Below, one piece after another: positions 35,361 through 44,716 of a stretch of 64,000 bases of DNA. Below the pieces are notes generated by a model. That model did not search any database. It worked only from the letters and a program-made list of their open reading frames with translations, and was not told where the DNA came from. The stretch spans positions 16,740,001 to 16,804,000 of the forward strand of contig NC_068974.1 of the NCBI RefSeq assembly GCF_016808095.1, given 5' to 3'. The number at the start of each line of letters is the position of its first letter. Position 1 is the stretch's first letter. The DNA is from Vigna angularis. Taxonomy: Eukaryota; Streptophyta; Magnoliopsida; Fabales; Fabaceae. A program made the translations under genes and the position numbers.

Positions 35361-35498
35361 GGATCCAACAAAATATTTACAAGATAATGACCACAAAGTA
35401 AAAATTACAAAACCAAAATCCAAATCAAAAGTTTGCAAATCACTGGGTTGCCTCCCAGCAAGCGCTCTTTTAACGTCATTAGCTTGACCCAATAAAGT

Positions 35499-37940
35499 TC
35501 AAGTTCCATCTTCTTTATAGTTGATGTTATCAGTCCACCAACTTCTCAACTGCTTCCTTTGGACTGTCTTGGTTCTTCTCGAATATGGAGACTCTATCTC
35601 TATCATCTCCTTCTCTTTAAAGCCCTTCACAACCCACAACTTGTTCTTGATTCTTACTGGTGTGCCAAGTTGGAGTCTTCTTTTCTTCCAGTCTCTAGGA
35701 ATTTCTTCTCCTCTTCCAATCTCCTCTTCCTTGGGTACCTGAAACAACAAACAATGGTTACCTGAAACCTCAAGATCTTCATCTTTATGTCTAGTCATGG
35801 GTGCATCTCGAAATGCAGCTTTATAACTAGCCTCTTCCTCCTTTGCTTGCGTCTCATCTTTGAAGACATCCACCACCACTCTCTCCTCTCTGTCCTGAAG
35901 CACTACTATACCTTCATGTACATCTATGATGGCCCTGGCCGTTTTCATAAACGGTCTTCCAAGTATGATAGGTATTCTCTCGGTCTCCATTTTCATCACC
36001 ACAAAGTCTGCCAAGAGCTGAAGTTTGCCAACACAAACTACAATGTCTTCTGCAATCCCACATGGCTCCTTTGAAGATCCATCGGCCATTACTAAATTAA
36101 CCTTTACAGGTTTCATTTTAACCTCGCCAATTTGCTCCAGTAAAGAATAAGGTATCAAGTTAACACTTGAACCTAAATCAAGGAGAGCTTTCTTTACCTT
36201 TTTCTTCCCTATAGTACAAGGAATAGAAAAACTACCTAGATCTGGTGCTTTAGGTGGGAATGACTCTTTCTTAACAGTTATACACTTTTCTTCCTCAACA
36301 TCTCTACGTCTCTTCTTTGTAGAGGTTCCTTCATCTGATTTTGTGTAAACTGCAATTTTCTGTAGAATTTGTTCCCAAGGTGCGTCATTATCCACCATTC
36401 TGAATAACTCTGTGAAGTCCATTTGTTTCTCTTGATTTGTTGGGAAAGGAAAAGTGTTCTTTCTTTCTACTTCTCTCCTTTCTTCTGTTTCTCCTTCTTC
36501 TAACTCAATTATCTCTTCATTAACACTCTTTACCACTTTGCACTCTTCTCTGGGGTTAACCTCAGTATTAGCCCCAAAATTTCTATTTGGCCTCTCTTCC
36601 AATTGCTTGGTAATCTGACCCATTTGAATCTCCCAATTCTTTATAGCAGCTTCAGTGCTCTTTTGAGAAGATTTTGTTTTCTGGATGAATTGCTGAAGAG
36701 TTTCTTCCAACCTTGTTTGTCTTTCATTAAGCATAGATAACTGTTGCCACAAGGTTGGTTGCTGCTGCTGCTTATTATATTGATTAGCTTGCCCAGTTTG
36801 TCCTTGGCCAATGCTCGGATGTGGTTTCCACCCTTGATTATAATTCCCTTGACGGTATGGAAATTGATTAGCCATGAAATTAACATCCTCCACGGCTTCC
36901 ACTGGAAAAGCACACTGACCATTGACATGATCACCTCCACATAATTCGCACAACTGGGTTTGTACCTGTGCAGCAGATTTCAACTCTTTAGGTAATTGAG
37001 CCAAAGTTTTAGTCAGAGTCTCCAGTTGTTGAGTTAGAATTTTATTCTGAGCTAGCAAGGCATCATGTGTTTGTAATTGAAGAACTCCTTTTTGTTGCAT
37101 AGGAGCTCCTCTCTCACTGTGCAGCTCATTATCACTAGTAGCCATGTTTTCTATAATTTCAGTTGCTTCCTCTAGAGTCTTCCATTTAATATTGCCTCCT
37201 GCTGAGGCGTCCAGCATCATCTTGGTTTGTGAACCAAGCCCTCCAAGGAAAGTTAAGACTACTTCTTGATCTTCAAAACCATGCGTGGGAGTTTTACGTA
37301 ACAAGCTTTTATACCTGTCCCATGCATGCCCCAGTGATTCTTCCATGCCCTGCTTGAATGAAGAAATCTCTTGCTTGCCTTTGGTCACCTTAGATTGTGG
37401 GAAGTACTTGTTTAAAAATTTTGTGACCACTGCTTCCCACTCTGTGAAACTTTCTTCTGGAAAAGAATTCAACCAAAGTTTAGCATTGCCTCCCATTGAG
37501 AAAGGAAACAAGCTAAGTTTGATAGCTTCGTCTGGCACCCCATTAATCTTGACTGTGTTGCAAATCTCATTAAAGGTAGTAAGGTGCTCATATGGGCTTT
37601 CATGAGATAACCCATTAAATTGATTACTCTTCACCAGTTGAATTAGTGCTGGTTTGACCTCCATATTGGCTGCATTGACTCTAGGTCTAGCTATGCTGTT
37701 AAAGTGCTGAGGTCCAGCAATATTAGTATAATCTGCAAGAGTTCTTCTAGCATTATTGTTCTCCATACTTCTTGTGCTATGAACAGAACCTTGTGGTGAT
37801 GATTGTAGGAGAGTTTCTGGAGAAGGGAAAAGTTCTCTAGACGTTCTGATTCTTCTCCTCCTTCTACTTTCGTCTAGACCTTCAAGAAGAGGTTCTGTTG
37901 TTTTCTTACTCCTAGTTCGAATTGCCTCCTGCATACACAA
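35499..37940 (-). CDS. gag-protease of copy B (813 codons), intact
   Basis: It encodes the structural polyprotein of an Athila-like Ty3/gypsy element. The N-terminus is MCMQEAIRTRSK; copy D starts at the codon equivalent to the second Met. Residues about 85-290 form the capsid region (MEVKPALIQLVKSNQFNG, HAWDRYKSLLRKTPTHGF). A knuckle CELCGGDHVNGQC (CX2CX3HX4C) is at 331-343. A Gln-rich and then an acidic, charged linker follow. An aspartic protease has its active site at D588-L589-G590 (ALLDLGSSVNL), with IILGRPFMKTARAIIDV further on. The end carries LWVVKGF and IEIESPYSRRTK, conserved in copy A. The stop comes before any RT. DLG instead of the usual DTG/DSG is typical of this lineage. It acts in particle assembly (family knowledge). 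Confidence 0.9.
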   Translation of the reverse strand: MCMQEAIRTRSKKTTEPLLEGLDESRRRRRIRTSRELFPSPETLLQSSPQGSVHSTRSMENNNARRTLADYTNIAGPQHFNSIARPRVNAANMEVKPALIQLVKSNQFNGLSHESPYEHLTTFNEICNTVKINGVPDEAIKLSLFPFSMGGNAKLWLNSFPEESFTEWEAVVTKFLNKYFPQSKVTKGKQEISSFKQGMEESLGHAWDRYKSLLRKTPTHGFEDQEVVLTFLGGLGSQTKMMLDASAGGNIKWKTLEEATEIIENMATSDNELHSERGAPMQQKGVLQLQTHDALLAQNKILTQQLETLTKTLAQLPKELKSAAQVQTQLCELCGGDHVNGQCAFPVEAVEDVNFMANQFPYRQGNYNQGWKPHPSIGQGQTGQANQYNKQQQQPTLWQQLSMLNERQTRLEETLQQFIQKTKSSQKSTEAAIKNWEIQMGQITKQLEERPNRNFGANTEVNPREECKVVKSVNEEIIELEEGETEERREVERKNTFPFPTNQEKQMDFTELFRMVDNDAPWEQILQKIAVYTKSDEGTSTKKRRRDVEEEKCITVKKESFPPKAPDLGSFSIPCTIGKKKVKKALLDLGSSVNLIPYSLLEQIGEVKMKPVKVNLVMADGSSKEPCGIAEDIVVCVGKLQLLADFVVMKMETERIPIILGRPFMKTARAIIDVHEGIVVLQDREERVVVDVFKDETQAKEEEASYKAAFRDAPMTRHKDEDLEVSGNHCLLFQVPKEEEIGRGEEIPRDWKKRRLQLGTPVRIKNKLWVVKGFKEKEMIEIESPYSRRTKTVQRKQLRSWWTDNINYKEDGT

Positions 37941-38211
37941 GAAAACAAAACCCTAGAAAATATTTGTTAGCACAAAAAGATATAGAAGATATATATTCAG
38001 AAGATAAAAGATTCAGAAGATAGAATAAAAATAAAATCTAACCTAATCTAAAAGATAAAAATAAAATAAAATCTAATCAAATAAAATCAAATCAAATCTA
38101 ATCTAATCAAATAAGATAAAATAAAATAAAAACAGAAAAATAAAAACAGAAATTCAAAATTAAAGTCAAAGATAATCAATAATCACACAAATTAACCAGT
38201 TAAACCACGAG

Positions 38212-38229
38212 TCCCCGGCAGCGGCGCCA
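38212..38229 (-). other. Primer binding site, tRNA-Asp type, copy B
   Basis: The minus strand TGGCGCCGCTGCCGGGGA matches the complement of the plant tRNA-Asp 3' end with one mismatch. It lies 6 bases inside the 5' LTR edge. Confidence 0.8.
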
Positions 38230-38235
38230 AAAACT

Positions 38236-39538
38236 TGATGGACAAATTTATGAGCACCAAAATATAATGTCACAAACTTGTTTTTCAATCGGCAAGTATG
38301 ACCGAATCGTTCAAGTAATAAACTTGGTAAGACCAAGTATCGTTCTTCCCAAAGGACTCACGGCCTAGTTTAGTTATGTGGTTTCTTGATTAGCTAAGAC
38401 TTAAAGAAGAAATATTTGGAGTTTAATATGCAAGACAGAAAATAAACATGTATGCATGAAGTTTTGATCAATGGCAAAAAGCAAAAGATAAACACTTTCA
38501 ATGAAATTTATGTATGAATATGTTGTTGGGGGTCAATTTCATCTTATCCACTCTCATATATTTTAGGAATTCAACATTCAAATCATCATTGTTAATGCCA
38601 CTCTCTAAAGTACCTTTCTAGAAGGCTTCTCCCTAATCACGAGTTCATACAATTCCTAGCATTCCTAATGATCAGTTCATAAGTGCAGGAGCTTAACGAC
38701 AACCAACAAATTATTGGGAGAAATTCCCCGGATCTAGACTTCCCCGTACGTTCCCGTATCGACAAAACCAATAATCATGCATCGAATGAGTTAAACAATG
38801 CAAGCATTAAGCAAAGAGGAAAAACCCTAACTAATGATGAAAGAAAGCATAAATCTTAGATTAAGATGCAAGCATAAATTCCATATATGAGAGCTTCAAG
38901 AGATTACATTGATTCCCCAACAAACATACAAGGTTTAGTTCACCATATTCATGGTGAACCTAGATGAATTACAATGAAAGTATGAAAGAATAAACCCAAT
39001 AAAGGTGAAGAGGTAGCCTGAGCATCCAAGATCCTCCTTCAAAGGGGTGGAAGAGAAAGTGTTGGCCTCCGTTCTGCCAAAGATACCTAACCCTAGGAAA
39101 CCCTAAAGCTTAAATACCATTCGTAAATTACAAAATTTTAGGTCCAAGCCCATTAAAGTGCCGCTCAGCGGTAAACTACCGCTCAGCGGTAAGTGTGTCA
39201 GCTCGGTTCTTCCCCTCAGCGGCCAATTTGCCCCTCAGCGGACCTCCCGTGACCTTCTGAGTGCCGCTCAGCGGTAAAGTGCCGCTGAGCGGTGCCTTCG
39301 GCTTCTCCTTTTGCACTCTTTGATTCCTTTTCTGATTCCATCTCTCTCCTTCTTCACTTCTTTCACCAAATTCACCTTAAAACCTGCACAAAAACACTGA
39401 AATCAAGCATAAACCTGTCCAGCTCTCTTATTTCTGAAAATATGGATAAAAGTATGATTTCAAGCTAGTTTCTAAGTCTAAAGGTTGCTTTTAGTATCAA
39501 TTTTAAGCATGAAAATAACAGTTTTTCAACTGTTATGA
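38236..39538 (-). repeat. 5' LTR of copy B (1303 bp)
   Basis: The plus strand runs from TGATGGACAAATTTATG to CAACTGTTATGA. The last dinucleotide should be CA; the second base of the LTR is mutated (GTTATGA against GTTATCA in the 3' LTR). CATAT follows. It has about six CCGCTCAGCGG-type motifs at 39160-39300. Confidence 0.88.
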
Positions 39539-39543
39539 CATAT
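39539..39543. repeat. Target-site duplication CATAT, right
   Basis: Identical to 30747-30751. Confidence 0.88.
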
Positions 39544-40115
39544 TCATGGTGAAACTAGATGAAATGCAATGAAAGAGTGAAAGATAAAACCCTAGAAAGG
39601 TGAAAAAGGAGCTATAGCATCCAAAATCCTCTTCCAAGGGGTGAAAGAGTGTGTTTCTGCTTCGTTCCAGCCAAAGATATTAACCATAGGAAGACTAAAA
39701 CCTTATATAGACTTCTAAATATTACAGAAAAGTAAGCCCAAGCCCATAAGAATTCCGCTCAGCGGTAAGTGCGTGACTTCTATTCTGCCCCTCAGCTGTA
39801 GTTTTGCCCCTCAGAGGTCACTGCGGGTCTTCAAAGTGTCGCTCAGCGGTAACTAGCGCTGAGCGGTACTTGCAGCTTCTTCCTTTTGTGCACTTTTTTC
39901 TTCCTTTTCTGAATCCAACTCCTAGCTCCTTCACTTCTTTCACTCAGTTCATCTTAAAACCTGCAAACACAAAGAAATCAAGCATAAAACCTGTCCAACT
40001 CTCTTATTTCCAAAACTTCAACAAAAACATGAATCCAGGCTAGTTTCTAAGTCATAAAGGTTGTCTTTAAAGTCAAATTTAAGTATAAAAATAACATTTT
40101 TTTTAACTATTATCA

Positions 40116-40120
40116 ACAAG
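40116..40120. repeat. Target-site duplication ACAAG, right
   Basis: Identical to 30045-30049; gag of copy A resumes immediately after it. Confidence 0.88.
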
Positions 40121-42018
40121 GCATGGAGGAGACATTAGGTCAAGCATGGGATCGGTATAAAAGCTTATTGAGAAAGACTCCCATGCATGGCTTTGATGAC
40201 GTAGCAGTAGTCCTTCTTTTCCTTGGAGGTCTTGGTTCACAAACCAAGTGGATGCTAGATGCCTCAACTGGAGGTAATATCAAATGGAAGACTCCGGAGG
40301 AAGCAACTGAGTTAATAGAGAATATGGCTACTAATGATAACGAGTTGCAGAGTGAAAGAGGAACTCTAATTCAACAGAAAGGGGTTCTACAATTGCAATC
40401 AAATGATGTCGTGCTCGCTCAGAATAAGATCATAACTCAATAGTTGGAGAAATTAATAAAGACACTTGCTCAATTTCCAAAGGAGCTAAAGGGAGTTGCA
40501 CAGGTTCAACAACAACAAATGTGTGAACTATGTGGTGGTGACCATATCAATGGTCAATGTGCTTTTCCAGTGGAGGCTTTAGAAGATGTAAATTTCATGG
40601 CCAATCAATTTCCATACCGCCAAGGTAATTACAGCCAAGGGTGGAAACCTCACCCAAGCATGGGTCAAGATCAAGGACAAGCTGGGCAATCGGGATAATT
40701 CAACAGGCCACAATAGCAACCATCATTATGGCAACAAGTGTCTGCACTCAATGAAAGATCAACAAAGTTGGAAGAGACTCTTCAACAATTTATACAGGTG
40801 ACTATTTCCAACCACAACAGCACTGAAGCAGCCATTAGAAACTTAGAGATGCAAGTTGGCCAAATAGCTAAGAAGTTGGAAGATATGCCTGATAAGAGTT
40901 TTGGGGCTAATACTAAGGTTAACCCTAAGGAAGAGTGTAAAGTTTTAGTGAGTGTGGATGTTGAAAGAGTTGAGTTAGAAAGAAAAGAAGAAAAAGAAGA
41001 GAGAGTAGAGAGAAATGAAGAGAGAAAAGGAAAGGATGAGAGAAAAGAAAAAGAAGAAAAGAGAGGAGAGAAAAATTTTGAAAAAATTGTAAAAATTCTT
41101 CCTTATCCAAAAGGTTGTGAGAGAATAGAGAAAGAGAGACAATATGGGCATTTTAAAGATATTTTCAATCAATTGGAGGTTGATCTACTTTTGAATGAAG
41201 CATTGCAACAATTTCCAGATTATGCGAAGCATATGAAGCCAGTCTCCACAAAGAAGAGATATATAGATGAGGAGATTGATGAGTGCAAAGCTGTTAAGAA
41301 GAAGCCACTTCCTCCAAAAGTGAAAGATCCAGGAAGTTTTACCATTCCTTGCGTCATAGGGAAGGAGAAGATAAGGAAAGCCCTACTTGATTTAGGGTCA
41401 AATGTTAATTTGATGCCTTTATCTCTACTTGAGCGAATTGGTGATCTTGAAGTCAAGCTAACAAAAGTGACTTTGCTAATGGCAGATGGATCTTCAAAGA
41501 AGCCTTATGGTGTAGTGGAAGACGTTATGGTTTGTGTGGGCAAACTAAAATTCTTGGTGGACTTTGTGGTGATGGAGATGGAGGAGAATTTGACTCCAAT
41601 TATTCTTGGAAGACCGTTTATGAAAACGGCTAAGGTCATCATCAATGTAGATGAAGGGATGATAGTGCATAAAGACCAAGAAGAAAGGGAGGCCTTTAAT
41701 GTCTTCAAAGAGGAGCAACAGATGCAAAAGGAAGAGGCTAGTCATAAAGCTACATGTCAAAATGTACCCATGACTAGCTTTAAAGCTGCAAAGTCGGGCT
41801 TCAAAGGTAAAAATTGTTTCTTGTCACAGGTTAGGGAAGAAGAAAAAGATGGCAAAGGAAGGACGGTTCATGATAACTTGATGCAAGCACAACTCAAACT
41901 TGGTAAACCTGTAAGATTCAAGAACAAGTTGTGGGTTGCGAAAGAATATAAAGGTAATGGAGTGATACAGATTGAATCTCCATATTCAAGGAGAGTCAAG
42001 AAGGTGGACTGGAAGTAG
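40121..42018 (+). pseudogene. gag-protease 3' part of copy A
   Basis: It continues gag from GMEETLGQAWDRYKSLLRK in one frame to the end, broken only by nonsense codons (about 40441, 40696 and 40711). It shows GGLGSQTKWMLDAST, the knuckle CELCGGDHINGQC, and a long Glu/Lys/Arg-rich segment (about 40970-41080) that is a low-complexity expansion relative to B. The protease has ALLDLGSNVNL, MADGSSKKPYG and IILGRPFMKTAKVII. The C-terminus LWVAKEYKGN then IQIESPYSRR is as in B. The stop at 42016 precedes non-coding DNA; there is no RT. Confidence 0.85.
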
Positions 42019-42230
42019 CTGATCAGTTAGTGTGATGACAATAAGATGAGCACCAGCATTGAAGATGGAACTTGAGCTTTACTAGGTCAAGCTAGTGACG
42101 TTAAAAGTGCGCTTGCTGGGAGGCATCCCAGTGATTTGAGAACATTAATTTCTTTAAATTTTTATTTTTGGGTGTTGTAATTTTATAAAACTTTGGACAT
42201 TTTTTATTATTTTTTTAGACTTTTTGGTAT

Positions 42231-42305
42231 AGCATCTACTGATGGATGCTAGGTGGTTAAGTATCTACTGAAGGATACTAGGTTTGTTGCACCTACTGAT
42301 GGGTG
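42231..42305 (+). other. Three consecutive TACTGA-loop hairpins, copy A
   Basis: AGCATC-TACTGATG-GATGCT (42231-42250), AGTATC-TACTGAAG-GATACT (42260-42279) and CACC-TACTGATG-GGTG (42290-42305). The second differs from the first by a compensating C-to-T / G-to-A pair. They are flanked by two copies of a GTGACGTTAAA...GGGAGGCA motif (about 42097 and 42329). Confidence 0.78.
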
Positions 42306-42527
42306 TTGATGGATTTTGGGTCAGGCTCGTGACGTTAAACAAGCGCTACTTGGGAGGCAACCCAGTTGATTGATTTTATTTTTGTTGTTTGTTTTGATTC
42401 TATTTTAGTTGCATGATAGGGATGAAATGTTTGAGTGATGTGAGAACATAAATGCATAAGGTGAGTGAGAGGCATGATTATAAGGCACTTAGGGCAAGTT
42501 AGGAAGAAGGAGAAGATGTGGCGCTAA

Positions 42528-43978
42528 TGAACAAATTTTCAATCCCCGAAAACGGAGTCAAAAACTTGTTAACCCTCGGCAAGTGTAATCGAATCGTATC
42601 AAGTAATAAAAAATGGTGAGCAAGTATCGTTTCCCAAGAGACTCACGACACTAAACAGTTATGTGATTACTCAACTAATTAAGACTCTAAAGAAATATTT
42701 AGGGTTTTTGAATGCAAATGCAATAAGATAAACATGAATGCAATTTGATCAATTGAGGCTAAACACAAGAATGAATGAATGAAGTTGATGATATTGTTGT
42801 TGGGGTTTAGATTTCACCTAGTTTACTCTCTTGCATATATGAATTCACCTTTCTTCATTAATGTTAATACCACTTTCTAATTTACCTTAACCCGATGTCT
42901 CGGTGAAGAAAGCCTAATCATAATCACTAGCTTACAATGTCTTGTCTCCCTAGCAATTAATCATGCATTATAGTGAATAGAAGCTTAAAGGCAACCAACC
43001 ATCATACTCCTATGTCTAGATTTATACTACTATTGGGAGCATTCCCCATATCTTGATTTGTAAGATATCTCTCAATAACAATCCTAGGGAGAGAAGAGGA
43101 GAGCTGTCACATCCCCAAATCGTCCAATCCTAGGAGTACGAAATCTCCTGATACTTACAAATCATAAGATTTATGTCGTACATGAATAAAACATCACAAG
43201 CAATTGAGCAAAGAATAATATCTCTAACAATTAATGAAAGAAAGCATGTATCTTTAAAAGATCTTGAAGAACAAATTCAATACATGAGAGTTTAAGAGGT
43301 TACATCTTTCCCAACAACAATAAGGGTTAGCCCTCCATCATCATGGAGAAACTAGATGAACAATGGAATGAAAGAATGGAAGAGATAGAAAAACCCGAGA
43401 AAGAGAAGAGGAGAGTCGTCACCATCTCCAAATCTACCCCCAAGGGGTGAAAAGTGTGGTTTTGTGCTTAAGCCATCAAAAGATACTAACCCTAGGAAGA
43501 CTAAAGCCTTATATAAACTTCTAAATATTACAGAAAAGTAAGCCTAAGCCCATAAGAATAACAGAAAACGGGTCCAAGCCCAAAATAGATCATAAAAATT
43601 ACAGAAAATTGGCCCAAAGCCCAATAAAGTGGCGCTCAGCGGTAATTACTGCTTAGCGGTAAGTGTGTTTCTTCTATTTTGCCCTCAGTTGCAGTTTTGC
43701 CCCTCAACACTGACTGCGGGTCTTCAGAGTGTCGTGCAGCGGTAATTAGCGCTGAGCGGTACTTGCGGCTCTTCTTATATGCACTTTTTCTTCATTTTTT
43801 GAATCCAACTTTTGCCTACTTCACTTCTTTCACTCAATTCATCTTAAAACCTGCAAAAACAAGGAAAACCAAGCATAAAACCCATCCAACTCTCTTATTT
43901 CAAAAACATAAGCAAAAGCATGATTCCAAGCTAGTTTCTAAGTCATAAAGGGTGTTTTAAATATAAAAATAACGGTCA
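42528..43978 (-). mobile_element. Nested family LTR between gag and ORF2 of copy A
   Basis: The plus strand starts TGAACAAATTTTCAATCC, passes GAAAACGGAGTCAAAAACTTG (a worn primer-site-like remnant) and TTAACCCTCGGCAAGTG, and ends AATAACGGTCA, where the usual GTTTTTCAACCGTTAT is deleted. The copy D sequence continues across this place without it. No clear target duplication was found and no internal domain is attached. Confidence 0.72.
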
Positions 43979-44043
43979 GTACTGCAGAATGGTGTGGACT
44001 GGTTTGGCTCATTTGGGCTCAGCGGGAGTAGGGCCCATTAGGG

Positions 44044-44053
44044 TATTTTTATA
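44044..44053 (+). promoter_or_regulatory. TATA-like box upstream of ORF2, copy A
   Basis: TATTTTTATA in the phrase CATTAGGGTATTTTTATA, shared with copy D (60839-60848). It is followed by a CT-rich leader (TTTTTCCCTCTTCCTCC). Confidence 0.45.
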
Positions 44054-44288
44054 CTCTAGGGCACGACTTTACCTCTATTTTCAAATTTCTTTCTTCCCAC
44101 ACACTCTTAAACACCTTCTCAAGAGTTCTCTACACTTTTTCCCTCTTCCTCCTTTACAAAACCTTTCTTCCACTCACTTTCTCACTAGGTTTCCATCCAA
44201 GTTTGGGGTTTGGTGAGAGCATTGCTATTAGGGACTGATTTCTTGACATTCCTAGAGCATTCTTCATTCATTTAGCATCTCCACCCAA

Positions 44289-44714
44289 GTAAGTTCAAGC
44301 AATTTTCATTCTAGGGTTCTTGAAAGCATGAATTGATATGAACATGGTTGTTTAAGCATGATTCTTTAGGGATTTTGAATTTTATGTATGATTTGATGAA
44401 TTAATTGTTGTTTGAACCGATTAAAATGCTTGATTTGGGTATGGAACTAAGAAGATTGCATGTGGGTGGAGAATAGGACATTTTGAAAGGAATTTTGACA
44501 AATCTGCAGAATCGCCGCTCAGAAGAAATTTCCCCTGAGCGTGATTCTGGTAGAATGGATTTTTTTCACTTTTGCTTGCTGGTTTGATGCATAGGTTGCG
44601 CTGAGGGGTTCTGTTTGCCCTCGGTAGTGATTTGGCATGGTTTTGGGGTGTTGTTTGTGGTTTACTAATGATTAACAACATGTCTTGTGGTTTTGTGAGT
44701 TATGTTTGATGTAG
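44289..44714 (+). other. Predicted leader intron of ORF2, copy A
   Basis: GTAAGT after CCACCCAA, and TTTGATGTAG before the ATG at 44717. This is a canonical GT-AG pair 426 nt apart, conserved in position in copies B and D. Confidence 0.6.
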
Positions 44715-44716
44715 GG

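Larger units (their letters stand above)
30752..39538 (-). mobile_element. Copy B: nearly complete non-autonomous Athila-like element (8787 bp)
   Basis: It has two LTRs, a CATAT duplication, a primer site next to the 5' LTR, an intact 813-codon gag-protease frame, an ORF2 with one frameshift and a polypurine tract. RT, RNase H and integrase are absent: only about 1.1 kb of non-coding DNA lies between gag-protease and ORF2. The gag type (PYEHLTTFNEICNTV, GGLGSQTKMMLDASAGG) and the tRNA-Asp-type primer site point to the Athila group of Ty3/gypsy. It is the best copy for defining the family. Mobility would need RT and integrase supplied by another element. Confidence 0.9.
30050..40115 (-). mobile_element. 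Solo LTR of the same family, split by copy B
   Basis: The LTR consists of 30050-30751 and 39544-40115, joined across copy B. On the plus strand it starts TGTTAACCCTCAGC and ends TTAACTATTATCA, so the element is in minus orientation. Both TG and CA ends are present, ACAAG is duplicated on both sides, and no internal domain of its own remains, so the original element was reduced by LTR recombination. Confidence 0.85.

Noticed and set aside
42018..44716. Hidden RT or integrase between gag-protease and ORF2
   Set aside because: I looked for FDD, YxDD, HHCC and DDE-type blocks in all frames of A, B and D and found only LTR, leader and intron-like DNA.
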